DNA of 10,838 bases from Balneolales bacterium (GTDB lineage: Bacteria; Bacteroidota; Rhodothermia; Balneolales; Natronogracilivirgulaceae). Positions within the stretch are counted from its first letter, which is position 1. Every line of letters begins with the position of its first letter. A program made the translations under genes and the position numbers. This document shows, in pieces, positions 1-7,204 of this stretch. The stretch covers positions 1 through 10,838 of the forward strand of contig SLQC01000398.1 in NCBI GenBank assembly GCA_007131625.1, read 5' to 3'. The notes below the pieces were generated by a model, which saw only the letters and a list, made by a program, of their open reading frames with translations, was not told where the DNA came from and ran no database searches.

Positions 1-136
1 CAATGTGCTGGAAGCGATTGTCAATAGTGGCGAGCTGGATAAACCGGGCAAGGGGATCGCTTTTGTACTGGATGTTGAAAAAGTGGTGGGCATCAACCAT
101 CTGTTGGACGACCTGATGAAAGATAAGAAGAACTGA
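1..136 (+). CDS. PII-like (P-II family) signalling protein, C-terminal end only
   Basis: Reading from base 2, the frame gives 44 residues ending in TGA at 134-136; the rest lies off the left edge. The visible part contains a GKGIAFVLDVEKVVGI stretch followed by a short charged tail. This resembles the last strand of a PII-type ferredoxin-like fold, in particular the divergent PII-like proteins whose C-terminus reads G-x-G-I-A-F-V-L-x-V-E-K-V-x-G. Canonical GlnB/GlnK instead have a G-D-G-K segment and an R-I-R-T-G-E end that contacts ATP; neither is present here. PII-like proteins are small trimeric sensors that usually control a neighbouring membrane transporter or enzyme. The partner would have to lie upstream and cannot be seen. 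The family is a recognition from the C-terminal motif only. The gene is convergent with the receptor gene, with 91 bases between them. Confidence 0.6.
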   Translation, partial: NVLEAIVNSGELDKPGKGIAFVLDVEKVVGINHLLDDLMKDKKN

Positions 137-227
137 ACAGGCCCAATACCTGTAAGCTTGTTTACTGTTGCGTACTCTGAATCGGAATTCAAGTCGAACC
201 GCTAATCAATACTTCGGTTACCGTCTT

Positions 228-2546
228 TTATAAATAGACGCGATACAGCAGTTTCACGTTGCGGCCCGGTTCCGGCATGACCGATTTGATGCGCGATAAA
301 TGATTCCGGTATTCTGTATCGACGATGTTCTCAACGGAAAATGAAAAGGTGTGAAGAGTTCCACCGTGAGTCAGATGGTATTGTGAATAGAGATCGAACA
401 CCGCATAGCCGTCTGTCGGCTCTTCGAATTGATCAGTCCGGTTCTGTCTCGATGCAAGCCGAGTAGCTCCACCGATTTTCAGGGCAGAACGCCCGTACTC
501 CAGATAGATTCGGCTACTGAGGGGCGGCATCATAGGCACCGCGTCATTGCGATTCTCCAGCACCAGAAATGGAAACGCTTCATCCTCACCGATAAAATCT
601 CCCCGGACATGACTCACCGAGCCTCCAGTGGTCCACCTGCGGTGAAACTGCAACTCGTAGCTCAATTCGGCACCAGCCATCAAAACCCTGTTTTCGGTGT
701 AGCGAAATGTGTTGATGCGATCATCAACAATACTTGGCTCCCCGGTCTCCTGCGCGAAGATAAAGTTGTTCATCTGATTCCGGTATATCGCAAAATTCAA
801 CCGATACCGGTATCTGCTGATCCGGAAAAACAGTTCATTTCCCCAGCCGCTCTCCCGGGTCAGCCCCGGATTACCCACCTCATAGGAGAAGTTGGCAAGA
901 TGCGGGCCTTCGGAGTAGAGTTCCTCAATGTTCGGTGAGCGGTGCGACCGCATTGCTGTCGTGCCCATCTTGATTCCAGAACCAATATACCAGGTTCCCA
1001 TTACCGATCCGGAAAAACCTGTAAAATCACGGGACACAATATCATCTTCAAGAATGACCGAGACTTTTTCTTCCGGTGACAGTGACCGAACATCATACCG
1101 AAGTGCCAGCTGCAGATTGAAAGGTCCAAAATCCCGTTCCTGAAAGGAGTAAGCGGCAGCCGAAAGCTCAATAGTTTCGGGGGTAAACGTGCGTCCACCG
1201 GAAGCATAATTGCGATGTTCACCCCATACCCCGACCAAACCTTTTTCAAAAAATGCGATACCGTTGTGATGCAGGTGGATTTTGGCGTTGTTGGTAAGTA
1301 CACCAAATTCGGCACCTACCGGCTGCGGAACGGTCGGATCAGATGGTTTCTCCAGCTCTTTGTGGTAGTAATAGGCGTAATTCCAAGTCACATCAAAACG
1401 GCGAGCCCAGCTGTCTGAAAAATTATAGCGCATGCGTCCCTCTACATATCTACGAAACATTTCAATATCCACACCGTTGGGATGTGCATCAGCAATTCCT
1501 TCCCCCCCGGGAACACCGTATTTGGTATCAAGTAAATTGCCGGAGAAACCGACCATCCCCCAATCATCAATATAACTCAGGCCCAGAGATGTGTTCAGTG
1601 TGGTGAGTCCGGTATTCATCAGTTTTTTGCCGGGTGTAGATATATCGAATGAATTGCGACCGGAGAGATCGAACCGGAAGGCAATGCGTTCACTCATGGG
1701 AAACCGTTCGTTGAGCGGACCAAATGCACGCACCCCTCCGGAAGTTCCGTAGTTGACCGTCTCTCCCTGGAAACTACCGCTCCAGTGAAAGTGATCGGGA
1801 TGATCGTTTGGGATTTGGCCACGGATCACATTGATGACTCCACCCATGGTATTGGAGCCGTGCACCAGAGCAGAAGGTCCTCGAATCAGTTCGATATGTT
1901 CTGCTGTCATGGGTTCAATAGCCAGAGCATGATCCGATGATGTAGCGGACAAATCGCCGGTCCGGCCACCATCTTCCAGAATCAGCAGCCGCTCCCCGCC
2001 GAGCCCGCGTAAAACCGGACGTGCCGGGGCCGGACCCATGGATCGCTGCGCCATGCCCGGTTCATCTTCCAGAGTCTCGGCTATGGTGCGCCCCAGTTGC
2101 AGCCTTAGATTCCGTCCGGAAATCACCCGTTCCACATAGGTGGTGATTTCATCCTCCTGGATATACTCACCGACTATCTCAACACCAGCCGAGCGAAAAA
2201 CGGAAGGCTGGACATCAATCTGAATATAAGTCGTATCCTGATCCGTTACACGAACCCGTTTAAAGGTTGTTTCATATCCGATGTGTTGGACCTGAAGAGT
2301 ATGGTCTCCAGCAGGTACATTTCGAATTACGAAATCCCCATCATTATGGGTGACTGTTCCCCGGTTAACCTCTTCTGAGTGACAAAAGATACAGACGGCC
2401 GCCAACACTACCGGAGACCCGTCATCAGCACTTCTTACCTCCCCCTTGATAACACCTCTGGGAGATGACTCTTCATAAGCCAAACCCACCACAGGGCTGA
2501 TCAGGTATATCATCAGACTAATAGCATATAAAGCAAGCCGAAACAT
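228..2546 (-). CDS. TonB-dependent outer-membrane receptor, ZnuD-like, with N-terminal carboxypeptidase-like domain
   Basis: Length is 772 residues. A signal peptide covers about residues 1-23, followed by a carboxypeptidase-regulatory-like beta-sandwich (about 30-115), a plug domain (about 130-242, with RGPSALVHGSNTMGGVINV near its end) and a beta-barrel to the C-terminal YL. Landmarks shared with ZnuD-like metal receptors are the SMGPAPARPVLRGLGGERL plug segment, an ELYSEGPHLA segment, and a YRNHLS...PEPGRN stretch in the last strands. The barrel side has His-rich segments: HPDHFH at 249-254 just after the plug, and HLHH at 424-427. Family knowledge: such receptors use TonB energy to import a scarce ligand; ZnuD imports zinc. 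The substrate here is inferred. The beta-sandwich contains CIFCH at 52-56, which fits the c-type haem motif or a thiol metal site. The gene follows two lipoprotein genes on the same strand, 200 bases after the second. No Shine-Dalgarno precedes the ATG, but the signal peptide fits this start. Confidence 0.9.
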   Translation of the reverse strand: MFRLALYAISLMIYLISPVVGLAYEESSPRGVIKGEVRSADDGSPVVLAAVCIFCHSEEVNRGTVTHNDGDFVIRNVPAGDHTLQVQHIGYETTFKRVRVTDQDTTYIQIDVQPSVFRSAGVEIVGEYIQEDEITTYVERVISGRNLRLQLGRTIAETLEDEPGMAQRSMGPAPARPVLRGLGGERLLILEDGGRTGDLSATSSDHALAIEPMTAEHIELIRGPSALVHGSNTMGGVINVIRGQIPNDHPDHFHWSGSFQGETVNYGTSGGVRAFGPLNERFPMSERIAFRFDLSGRNSFDISTPGKKLMNTGLTTLNTSLGLSYIDDWGMVGFSGNLLDTKYGVPGGEGIADAHPNGVDIEMFRRYVEGRMRYNFSDSWARRFDVTWNYAYYYHKELEKPSDPTVPQPVGAEFGVLTNNAKIHLHHNGIAFFEKGLVGVWGEHRNYASGGRTFTPETIELSAAAYSFQERDFGPFNLQLALRYDVRSLSPEEKVSVILEDDIVSRDFTGFSGSVMGTWYIGSGIKMGTTAMRSHRSPNIEELYSEGPHLANFSYEVGNPGLTRESGWGNELFFRISRYRYRLNFAIYRNQMNNFIFAQETGEPSIVDDRINTFRYTENRVLMAGAELSYELQFHRRWTTGGSVSHVRGDFIGEDEAFPFLVLENRNDAVPMMPPLSSRIYLEYGRSALKIGGATRLASRQNRTDQFEEPTDGYAVFDLYSQYHLTHGGTLHTFSFSVENIVDTEYRNHLSRIKSVMPEPGRNVKLLYRVYL

Positions 2547-2604
2547 GAATCAAGCAATTCGAATAAATGGGGGATGCAATAGAAATAATTGAGGTATCAT
2601 TCTG

Positions 2605-2632
2605 AACGATAACGCATTAACGATAACGCATT
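2605..2632 (-). repeat. Perfect 14-bp tandem direct repeat upstream of the receptor gene
   Basis: Two exact adjacent copies of AACGATAACGCATT (+ strand) lie at 2605-2618 and 2619-2632, in the 200-base gap between lipoprotein 2 and the receptor, 58 bases ahead of the receptor ATG. The repeat stops abruptly at both ends. On the coding strand each unit reads AATGCGTTATCGTT. The position suits an operator for a dimeric or cooperatively binding regulator. The AATG...TTAT content loosely recalls AT-rich half-sites of Fur/Zur-family operators, but the inverted symmetry expected of those sites is not evident, so the regulator is not identified. The rest of the gap (2547-2604 and 2633-2746) shows no gene and no convincing terminator. 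Confidence 0.6.
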
Positions 2633-2746
2633 TGAGTTTATAGTTTGTGCAGCGTCCGTCAATCTCACTTCCAACAGCTGGTAAGAATCCAACCTTCCGC
2701 ATGGAACCAAATAACACCAATCATACCATAGCGTAAAAGTTTGCCA

Positions 2747-3421
2747 TCAATGTGGTGCTTCCATAAAATTGAGCAAAAAATAATTTTTAAGCTCTATCAT
2801 TATGGGCAGCGGGATGGGTGCCATGTCACTGTGATCTAAATGAAACAGAACAATCCGCAAATCTGCCCGACCGCTTTGAAGCGCTTGTAAATGAAACTTC
2901 CATGTTGCTTCGGTGCGGTCATAAATCACCTCAAAGGGACGATCGCCGGGATCCAGCCGTACGCTCCGGCTGCCCGGCTGAAAATACTCAAACTCAAGAT
3001 ACCACTCTCCATCGGGATTCCGCTCCCCGTCAACGTAATATTCGGGCATTTGGATCTTTTCACGGTCTCCGCCAAGATAATGAATGGTGATTTCGGGAGT
3101 TTTTCCCGTTTCCGGATCCAGATGCTTTTCCCGAAAAATAGTTTGCAGAATAATAGTGTCTCCAGGCACAGTCTGACCCGGAGGGGCCAGGTTCCGATAA
3201 TTATCAAGAGTTTCAGCCTCATTAAACTCAAATTGACGCAGATAGTAAGAAACAAGTTCTTCTCCCTCTACCTCAAGAACATAACCAACAGCCTGTACAT
3301 GATCCTGTCCTTCGGAATCTACGGGATTATCTTCGCACCCATGCAATGACAGGGTCACAAACAGAGCTGCAATAATTACGAAACAGGAAGCCTTCTGCCT
3401 TCGCACGGCTGTAATTCTCAT
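2747..3421 (-). CDS. Lipoprotein, paralogue of the preceding gene, putative partner of the TonB receptor
   Basis: The predicted product is 224 residues. The frame is open further upstream, but the ATG at 3421 gives a clean lipoprotein signal peptide (basic MRITAVRRQK, hydrophobic FVIIAALFVTL, then L-H-G-C with Cys29), and earlier starts would overlap the upstream gene. The mature part is Glu/Asp-rich with alternating beta-type segments: a YYVDGERNPDGEWYLEFEYF stretch (129-147), WKFHLQALQSG (174-184), FHLDHSD (193-199) and IPLPIMIEL near the end. The same pattern recurs in lipoprotein 1 (DGE.NP.G.Y.LE.E, then W.FH..A...G), so the two are paralogues. Only 16 bases separate it from lipoprotein 1, and the receptor gene follows, so co-transcription is likely. 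A cell-surface or periplasmic ligand-handling role for the receptor is inferred from context. I do not recognise a named family. The His at the -2 position of the lipobox is unusual but the rest fits. Confidence 0.75.
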   Translation of the reverse strand: MRITAVRRQKASCFVIIAALFVTLSLHGCEDNPVDSEGQDHVQAVGYVLEVEGEELVSYYLRQFEFNEAETLDNYRNLAPPGQTVPGDTIILQTIFREKHLDPETGKTPEITIHYLGGDREKIQMPEYYVDGERNPDGEWYLEFEYFQPGSRSVRLDPGDRPFEVIYDRTEATWKFHLQALQSGRADLRIVLFHLDHSDMAPIPLPIMIELKNYFLLNFMEAPH

Positions 3422-3437
3422 GAAAGATCCATATTTA

Positions 3438-4157
3438 TTACCGAATTCGGAAATGACGGTCATGGGGGTATCGGCCATTTTCTTCAATACCCTCGTATTC
3501 ATCCACATGAATCATCAGTGGAGCACTTGCACGAAACACCTCCCCCTCGTCCAAACTGCAAACACGCTCAGTGCGCTGCGGGTTATTGGGATTGTCGCTA
3601 CTGCCGTGACTTTCAATTTCACGATCTCCCTCACAGCGAAAAATCTTGAAGATAACTCCAGTCTCACCCGGTTGATCGGCGCGGAAGTGGAATGCCCAGG
3701 AACCGTCATCTCCATGTTGCTCAATATTGGCCCGACGATTATGAATATCATCCACCCACTCCCACTCGAGCCGGTAATCGCCACCGGGGTTTATTTCACC
3801 GTCTATCTTCTCCTCGGGATAGAGGATGTCGTTGCCAAGATCATCATAAAAATCGATTTCTACCAAGGGAGTAATGTATCTCGGGCTGTCAGGCCGGGTT
3901 TCCCGGGTGTCAATCAGGCTGCCACGATCTACACTGAGCATAATCATATCGTTGTCAACAAAATCGGAAGCAGCTCCATCAGGGTCGTACTCATACGTCC
4001 CATTATCATAGGTTACCAGACTCACTCCTTCAAGCTGAATAGAAAACCCCCCGGGTATTGGAAATAAGGGATCTTCGTCTTCATCATTGCATGCAGTAAC
4101 TATAAAAGTTACGAGAACAAGCGTCAGCAATACACGAGTCAAATTTTGAAAAAGCAT
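3438..4157 (-). CDS. Lipoprotein, first of a paralogous pair ahead of a TonB receptor
   Basis: The predicted product is 239 residues. The chosen ATG at 4157 gives a standard lipoprotein signal peptide: LTRVLLTLVLVTFIV followed by T-A-C with Cys23, then an acidic linker NDEDEDP. The 24 extra residues of the longer open frame would put the signal sequence too far inside. The mature domain shows the pair's shared pattern: LEGVSLVTY (42-50), KIDGEINPGGDYRLEWEWV (117-135), WAFHFRADQPGETG (154-167) and APLMIHV (212-218). It differs from lipoprotein 2 by an insert between two cysteines, Cys175 and Cys200, which could form a periplasmic disulfide loop. No Shine-Dalgarno is seen; the leader is A/T-rich. 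It is the first gene of the run lipoprotein 1 - lipoprotein 2 - receptor, so it is probably an accessory ligand-binding or assembly factor of that uptake system. This role is inferred; I do not recognise a named family. Confidence 0.75.
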   Translation of the reverse strand: MLFQNLTRVLLTLVLVTFIVTACNDEDEDPLFPIPGGFSIQLEGVSLVTYDNGTYEYDPDGAASDFVDNDMIMLSVDRGSLIDTRETRPDSPRYITPLVEIDFYDDLGNDILYPEEKIDGEINPGGDYRLEWEWVDDIHNRRANIEQHGDDGSWAFHFRADQPGETGVIFKIFRCEGDREIESHGSSDNPNNPQRTERVCSLDEGEVFRASAPLMIHVDEYEGIEENGRYPHDRHFRIR

Positions 4158-4245
4158 AATTACAAATATTTTTTTTCGGATCAGATTAATTCTCCGGTCA
4201 ACCAAATACCACATAAAATCTACATGCAAATTACTTTAGTTAACA

Positions 4246-4276
4246 CAAAGATGCAAGTTAGTTGCAGTGCTGTCAA
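4246..4276 (-). promoter_or_regulatory. Candidate promoter for the lipoprotein-receptor run
   Basis: On the minus strand a perfect TTGACA (4271-4276) is followed after 17 bases by CATCTTTG (4246-4253), one mismatch from the Bacteroidota -7 box TAnnTTTG. A start about seven bases downstream would leave a leader of roughly 80 nt before the lipoprotein 1 ATG at 4157. It lies in the 237-base gap after the MscS gene, in which I see no gene and no strong terminator. Confidence 0.4.
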
Positions 4277-4394
4277 CGAAATACAGTACTCCTTATTATC
4301 CCCGCCTTCTGCAAAGTCTCAACTTTTCTATACAAGAGCATTGCAAGCACCGGTATCCACGGGAACAAGGGAGGAAGCAGCAAAAAAAGCCTGA

Positions 4395-5273
4395 TCAATC
4401 TTTCCCGGCAATATCTGAACGGTCAATAGTTTTACCGGCCGATATGAAGTCTACAGGTAATGGGTCGCTTGCCGATCCGGCATAAACCGAAACATGAGGG
4501 AATGGAATTTCAATGCCTTCCTTGTCAAACCGTTCTTTGATACCCATGTTGAGCGCATTGCGAAGTTTCAGAAAATCTTCCCGGACAGCCCATGCGACAA
4601 AGAGCAGGTCGATGGAAGAGCTGCCGTATTTGTCGAAAATCAACAGCGGAGGTGGCTCCTTCAATGAAAAAGGAATGTTTTCGGCCACATCGAAAAGTAT
4701 GTCCCGAACCCTGCTCAGATCCTCTTTATAGGCCACCGAAATATTGCAATCGATTCTTCGGATGGGGAAACGGGTTATGTTGATGAATTGCGATTTAATC
4801 ATGGTTTCATTGGGTACCCGCAGAAACCGGTTGTCAAACATTCGTATTTTAACCGACAGGGTGTCGATGGAAAGAACAACACCGACATTTTCTCCTACTT
4901 TCACCACATCGCCAACTTTAAATGACTGCTCCGCAATGAGGAAAAAACCGCTTATCACATTTGATACGCTGGTTTGTGAAGCGAATCCAAGTGCGATACC
5001 CAGAATTCCCGCCGCACCGAGCAGCGGTGTCAGACTGAATCCGAGGTCTTGCAGCACCATTACCAGGATTAACGCAATACCGATGTAGAAAACCAGCTTC
5101 CCGATCAACATACCGTAATGCGGAGTATATTGCTTGGTTACATAACGGCCCAGGTACCGCTTGAGAAACAGAAGCAATGTTATCCCGACCACAATAATAG
5201 TGGCAATCCGGATCAGCTGAAGCACACGGGCTTCGGTCAGATACCCTTCGAACAAACCGGTAAAAAAATCCAT
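4395..5273 (-). CDS. MscS-family small-conductance mechanosensitive channel
   Basis: At 292 residues this is close to the length of E. coli MscS (286). Three membrane segments are visible: about 19-37, 57-75 and the pore-lining TM3 at about 83-111. TM3 has the Gly/Ala packing pattern LLGAAGILGIALGFASQ and continues into TSVSNVISGFFLIAEQSFKVGDVV, the family signature leading into the beta domain. The cytoplasmic vestibule follows (beta domain about 118-170, alpha/beta domain to about 270), ending with the typical EGIEIPFPH segment. The protein forms a homoheptameric inner-membrane channel that opens under membrane tension to release solutes during hypo-osmotic shock. It lies 32 bases downstream of a DUF432-type gene and is probably co-transcribed with it. 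The family call is firm; the conductance class is not determined by sequence alone. Confidence 0.93.
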   Translation of the reverse strand: MDFFTGLFEGYLTEARVLQLIRIATIIVVGITLLLFLKRYLGRYVTKQYTPHYGMLIGKLVFYIGIALILVMVLQDLGFSLTPLLGAAGILGIALGFASQTSVSNVISGFFLIAEQSFKVGDVVKVGENVGVVLSIDTLSVKIRMFDNRFLRVPNETMIKSQFINITRFPIRRIDCNISVAYKEDLSRVRDILFDVAENIPFSLKEPPPLLIFDKYGSSSIDLLFVAWAVREDFLKLRNALNMGIKERFDKEGIEIPFPHVSVYAGSASDPLPVDFISAGKTIDRSDIAGKD

Positions 5274-5279
5274 GGACTA

Positions 5280-5285
5280 CTTCCT
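5280..5285 (-). promoter_or_regulatory. Ribosome binding site of the MscS gene
   Basis: The minus strand reads AGGAAG six bases ahead of the ATG at 5273. It supports this start and independent translation of the channel after the DUF432-type gene. Confidence 0.6.
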
Positions 5286-5305
5286 GCCTGTTTAAAGTCT
5301 ATTTT

Positions 5306-6082
5306 TTAAAATCCGGGCACACTTATGTCCCGCAATATTTTGAAGGTTCTCACCGCTACACTCCTTCTGACCGGTGTTCGTGGTCTGGACAGAAGCAGGG
5401 CCCCTTTTGCTTCAACCGGCACCACACCCTTCATTTCGATATCGCTGTGACTATCCCGTCCGTGATGAGTTATCAGGGTCTCGTCGGCCCACATCTCCCC
5501 ATCTTTAACGTAGATGGATAGACGGTCCACCCGCAGACACATCTTTTCAAACCGAAGCTCATTCTCACTTTGATTGTTTATTTCCATGGGGCAGACAACT
5601 AAATGCGGATCAAACAACTCCTTATGAAGTACCCTCCGGGCTGTCGAAGAAAGAGCATACGAAAGTTCCCCTTCGGTAAAATCACCGAACCAGGTATTCG
5701 ACAGAATGACTGTGGGAATTTCCGCTATGATCACATCGTCGCGGTCTTTCGGAGTGACACGGATAAAAACAGGAATCCGGCAATATACACGTGAACGGGC
5801 TTTGCGAAAAACACGGTAAATGTTCTCCGTATCGATCACAACCGACCGATCGGGAAATACCGGATTTAACTGTATTTCCTGATGTTTTTCAGGAAGTGCG
5901 ATGCGTTGCCAGTCGGGAATTTCCGGTAGCTCCTCCGGGTCGCCGTCACGATTTTCGTCCCGGCTGCTTGCGATCCACATATCATTCAACTGTTTTTTAA
6001 GAAACAGCGAGAGCGGCCCGATACGGCACTTGAAAATCTCATCGTCAATCAGATGGACCGTTTTCAAAACGGATTCTTGCAT
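5306..6082 (-). CDS. DUF432-type protein of unknown function paired with MscS
   Basis: The product is 258 residues with no signal peptide or membrane segment, so it is probably cytoplasmic. Recognisable family features are NPVFPDRSVVI (73-83), a beta-strand run ending VYCRIPVFIRV (99-109), the signature LSNTWFGD (127-134) followed by GELSYALSSTARR (138-150), and a later LRVDRLSIYVKDGEMW stretch (183-198). These match the DUF432 family as I recall it. Such proteins are often encoded next to MscS-type channels in archaea and bacteria, as here, with a 32-base gap to the channel gene. A role in channel regulation or osmotic stress is inferred only from that association. The gene is divergent from the universal stress protein. 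There is no Shine-Dalgarno, and a TATAAT-like box (6091-6096) sits so close to the ATG that the transcript could be nearly leaderless. Confidence 0.7.
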   Translation of the reverse strand: MQESVLKTVHLIDDEIFKCRIGPLSLFLKKQLNDMWIASSRDENRDGDPEELPEIPDWQRIALPEKHQEIQLNPVFPDRSVVIDTENIYRVFRKARSRVYCRIPVFIRVTPKDRDDVIIAEIPTVILSNTWFGDFTEGELSYALSSTARRVLHKELFDPHLVVCPMEINNQSENELRFEKMCLRVDRLSIYVKDGEMWADETLITHHGRDSHSDIEMKGVVPVEAKGALLLSRPRTPVRRSVAVRTFKILRDISVPGF

Positions 6083-6181
6083 AACTTTTTATTATATAAT
6101 TCAGAGTACACATGTTAGGGGATTCCACAATAATCGGCAACAATTGCTTTTCTGTTTCCAATTCCGGGTGGTATAGGTATC

Positions 6182-6210
6182 TTGAATCAGACATGCACCA
6201 TTTTTATTGT
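6182..6210 (+). promoter_or_regulatory. Weak candidate promoter for the universal stress protein gene
   Basis: TTGAAT (6182-6187) and TATTGT (6205-6210) are separated by 17 bases, each matching four of six consensus positions. It would give a leader of about 65 nt to the ATG at 6284. In this AT-rich divergent gap such matches arise easily by chance. Confidence 0.25.
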
Positions 6211-6270
6211 CACCTCAATCTTCTGTTCACAAACGTTATTACCATCTATCAACCATCAGTTCAGTATTAA

Positions 6271-6278
6271 AGGGGAGG
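6271..6278 (+). promoter_or_regulatory. Strong Shine-Dalgarno that fixes the start of the universal stress protein
   Basis: AGGGGAGG ends five bases before the ATG at 6284. It decides against the longer frame that could begin at the TTG at 6182, whose first 34 residues are unrelated to the universal stress fold. Confidence 0.8.
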
Positions 6279-6283
6279 CCGCC

Positions 6284-7204
6284 ATGAAAAATCCAAAGAT
6301 ACTTGTCCCGATTGATTTTTCCGAGTTAAGTGAATCTGCTTTAAAGACAGCCAATGTGTTTACACAACGTTTTCAGGGAACGGTTACCCCGTTTCATGCC
6401 TATATACCGGTTACTGATCTGGACGGGTTTTACTATGTGGGATCAGGTATCACTCCACATGAGAAATATGGAGAAATTGAAAAAGTATTGCGGCAGCGAT
6501 TGCAGGAGACGGCTGAAAAATATATTGGTCAGGATTATTTAACTGGGCAGTTGCTGGATATCGGTAATCCGGCAAGAGCGATCACCTATAATTCCGGTGA
6601 TTTTGATATGGTGGTCATGAGTACACACGGACGAACAGGATTCAGCCGATTTATTATGGGGTCTGTCACAGCAAAGGTGTTACGAATGTGTTCCAAACCG
6701 ATGATAACTGTAACAGAGGATTCAAATCCCGGTGACCTGACTTCCATATTGCTGACTACCGACTTCTCCGAAAACTCTTTTCGGGCTTTCCCGTTTGCAA
6801 ATAGTATTGCAGAGATTACCGGTGGAAAGATTGATCTGGTACATATCATAAGCTACGAACAGTATTTCGATGTCCGGGCTGTCGATCGAACGGCTAAAAA
6901 ACGTGAAGAGGAAATTCGTGAGCTGGCCGACCATCACTTTGCCAATATACGTGATCAGGTTAATGCGAGAGTGGTCATCGGAAACCGCGCCCCCCATGTG
7001 GAAATTGCTGCACTTGCTGAAGAAAATCAGTATGAACTGGTGGTAATGTCAGCCGTCGGACGATCGGGACTCGAATATCTGATGATGGGCAGTACAACAT
7101 CCTATGTGGTCCGGACTGTGCGAAATGCAGTTTTTACTGTCAATCCAAAGGGTTTGAGTAACGAATCAGCCCGGGAACTTCACTTTCAAAACCGGAATCA
7201 TTGA
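6284..7204 (+). CDS. Universal stress protein with two tandem UspA domains
   Basis: The product is 306 residues made of two Usp domains, about 4-144 and 153-287. Each begins with a beta strand ending in the conserved Asp (ILVPIDFS with Asp11; ILLTTDFS with Asp160). Each has the nucleotide-binding loop near its end: STHGRTGFSRFIMGS (113-127) and SAVGRSGLEYLMMGS (256-270). These fit the G-2x-G-9x-G-S ATP-binding pattern, except that Ser replaces the first Gly in both domains. Tandem Usp proteins bind ATP or related nucleotides in the cytoplasm and are induced by stress or growth arrest. The substituted loops suggest binding is possible but do not prove it. The gene is divergent from the DUF432-MscS pair, which suggests a shared stress theme. 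It ends directly in a strong hairpin. About 17 residues after the second domain form a polar tail with no recognised motif. Confidence 0.93.
   Translation: MKNPKILVPIDFSELSESALKTANVFTQRFQGTVTPFHAYIPVTDLDGFYYVGSGITPHEKYGEIEKVLRQRLQETAEKYIGQDYLTGQLLDIGNPARAITYNSGDFDMVVMSTHGRTGFSRFIMGSVTAKVLRMCSKPMITVTEDSNPGDLTSILLTTDFSENSFRAFPFANSIAEITGGKIDLVHIISYEQYFDVRAVDRTAKKREEEIRELADHHFANIRDQVNARVVIGNRAPHVEIAALAEENQYELVVMSAVGRSGLEYLMMGSTTSYVVRTVRNAVFTVNPKGLSNESARELHFQNRNH

Noticed and set aside
137..240. Small inverted repeats ACAGG/CCTGT (137-153) and CGTCT/AGACG (222-240) as terminators of the convergent genes
   Set aside because: Stems are only five pairs with loops of seven and nine bases and no T-run; too weak to call.
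3420..4067. 215-residue open frame on the + strand
   Set aside because: It lies antisense to lipoprotein 1, which has a signal peptide and a paralogue next door; the + frame has no recognisable domain or ribosome binding site.
4381..4420. T-run (minus strand) just after the MscS stop as an intrinsic terminator
   Set aside because: Only three base pairs (GCC/GGC) can form before the seven Ts, so no stable stem supports it.
6182..6283. N-terminal extension of the universal stress protein from a TTG codon
   Set aside because: A strong Shine-Dalgarno precedes the ATG at 6284 and the Usp fold starts right there; the extra residues match nothing.
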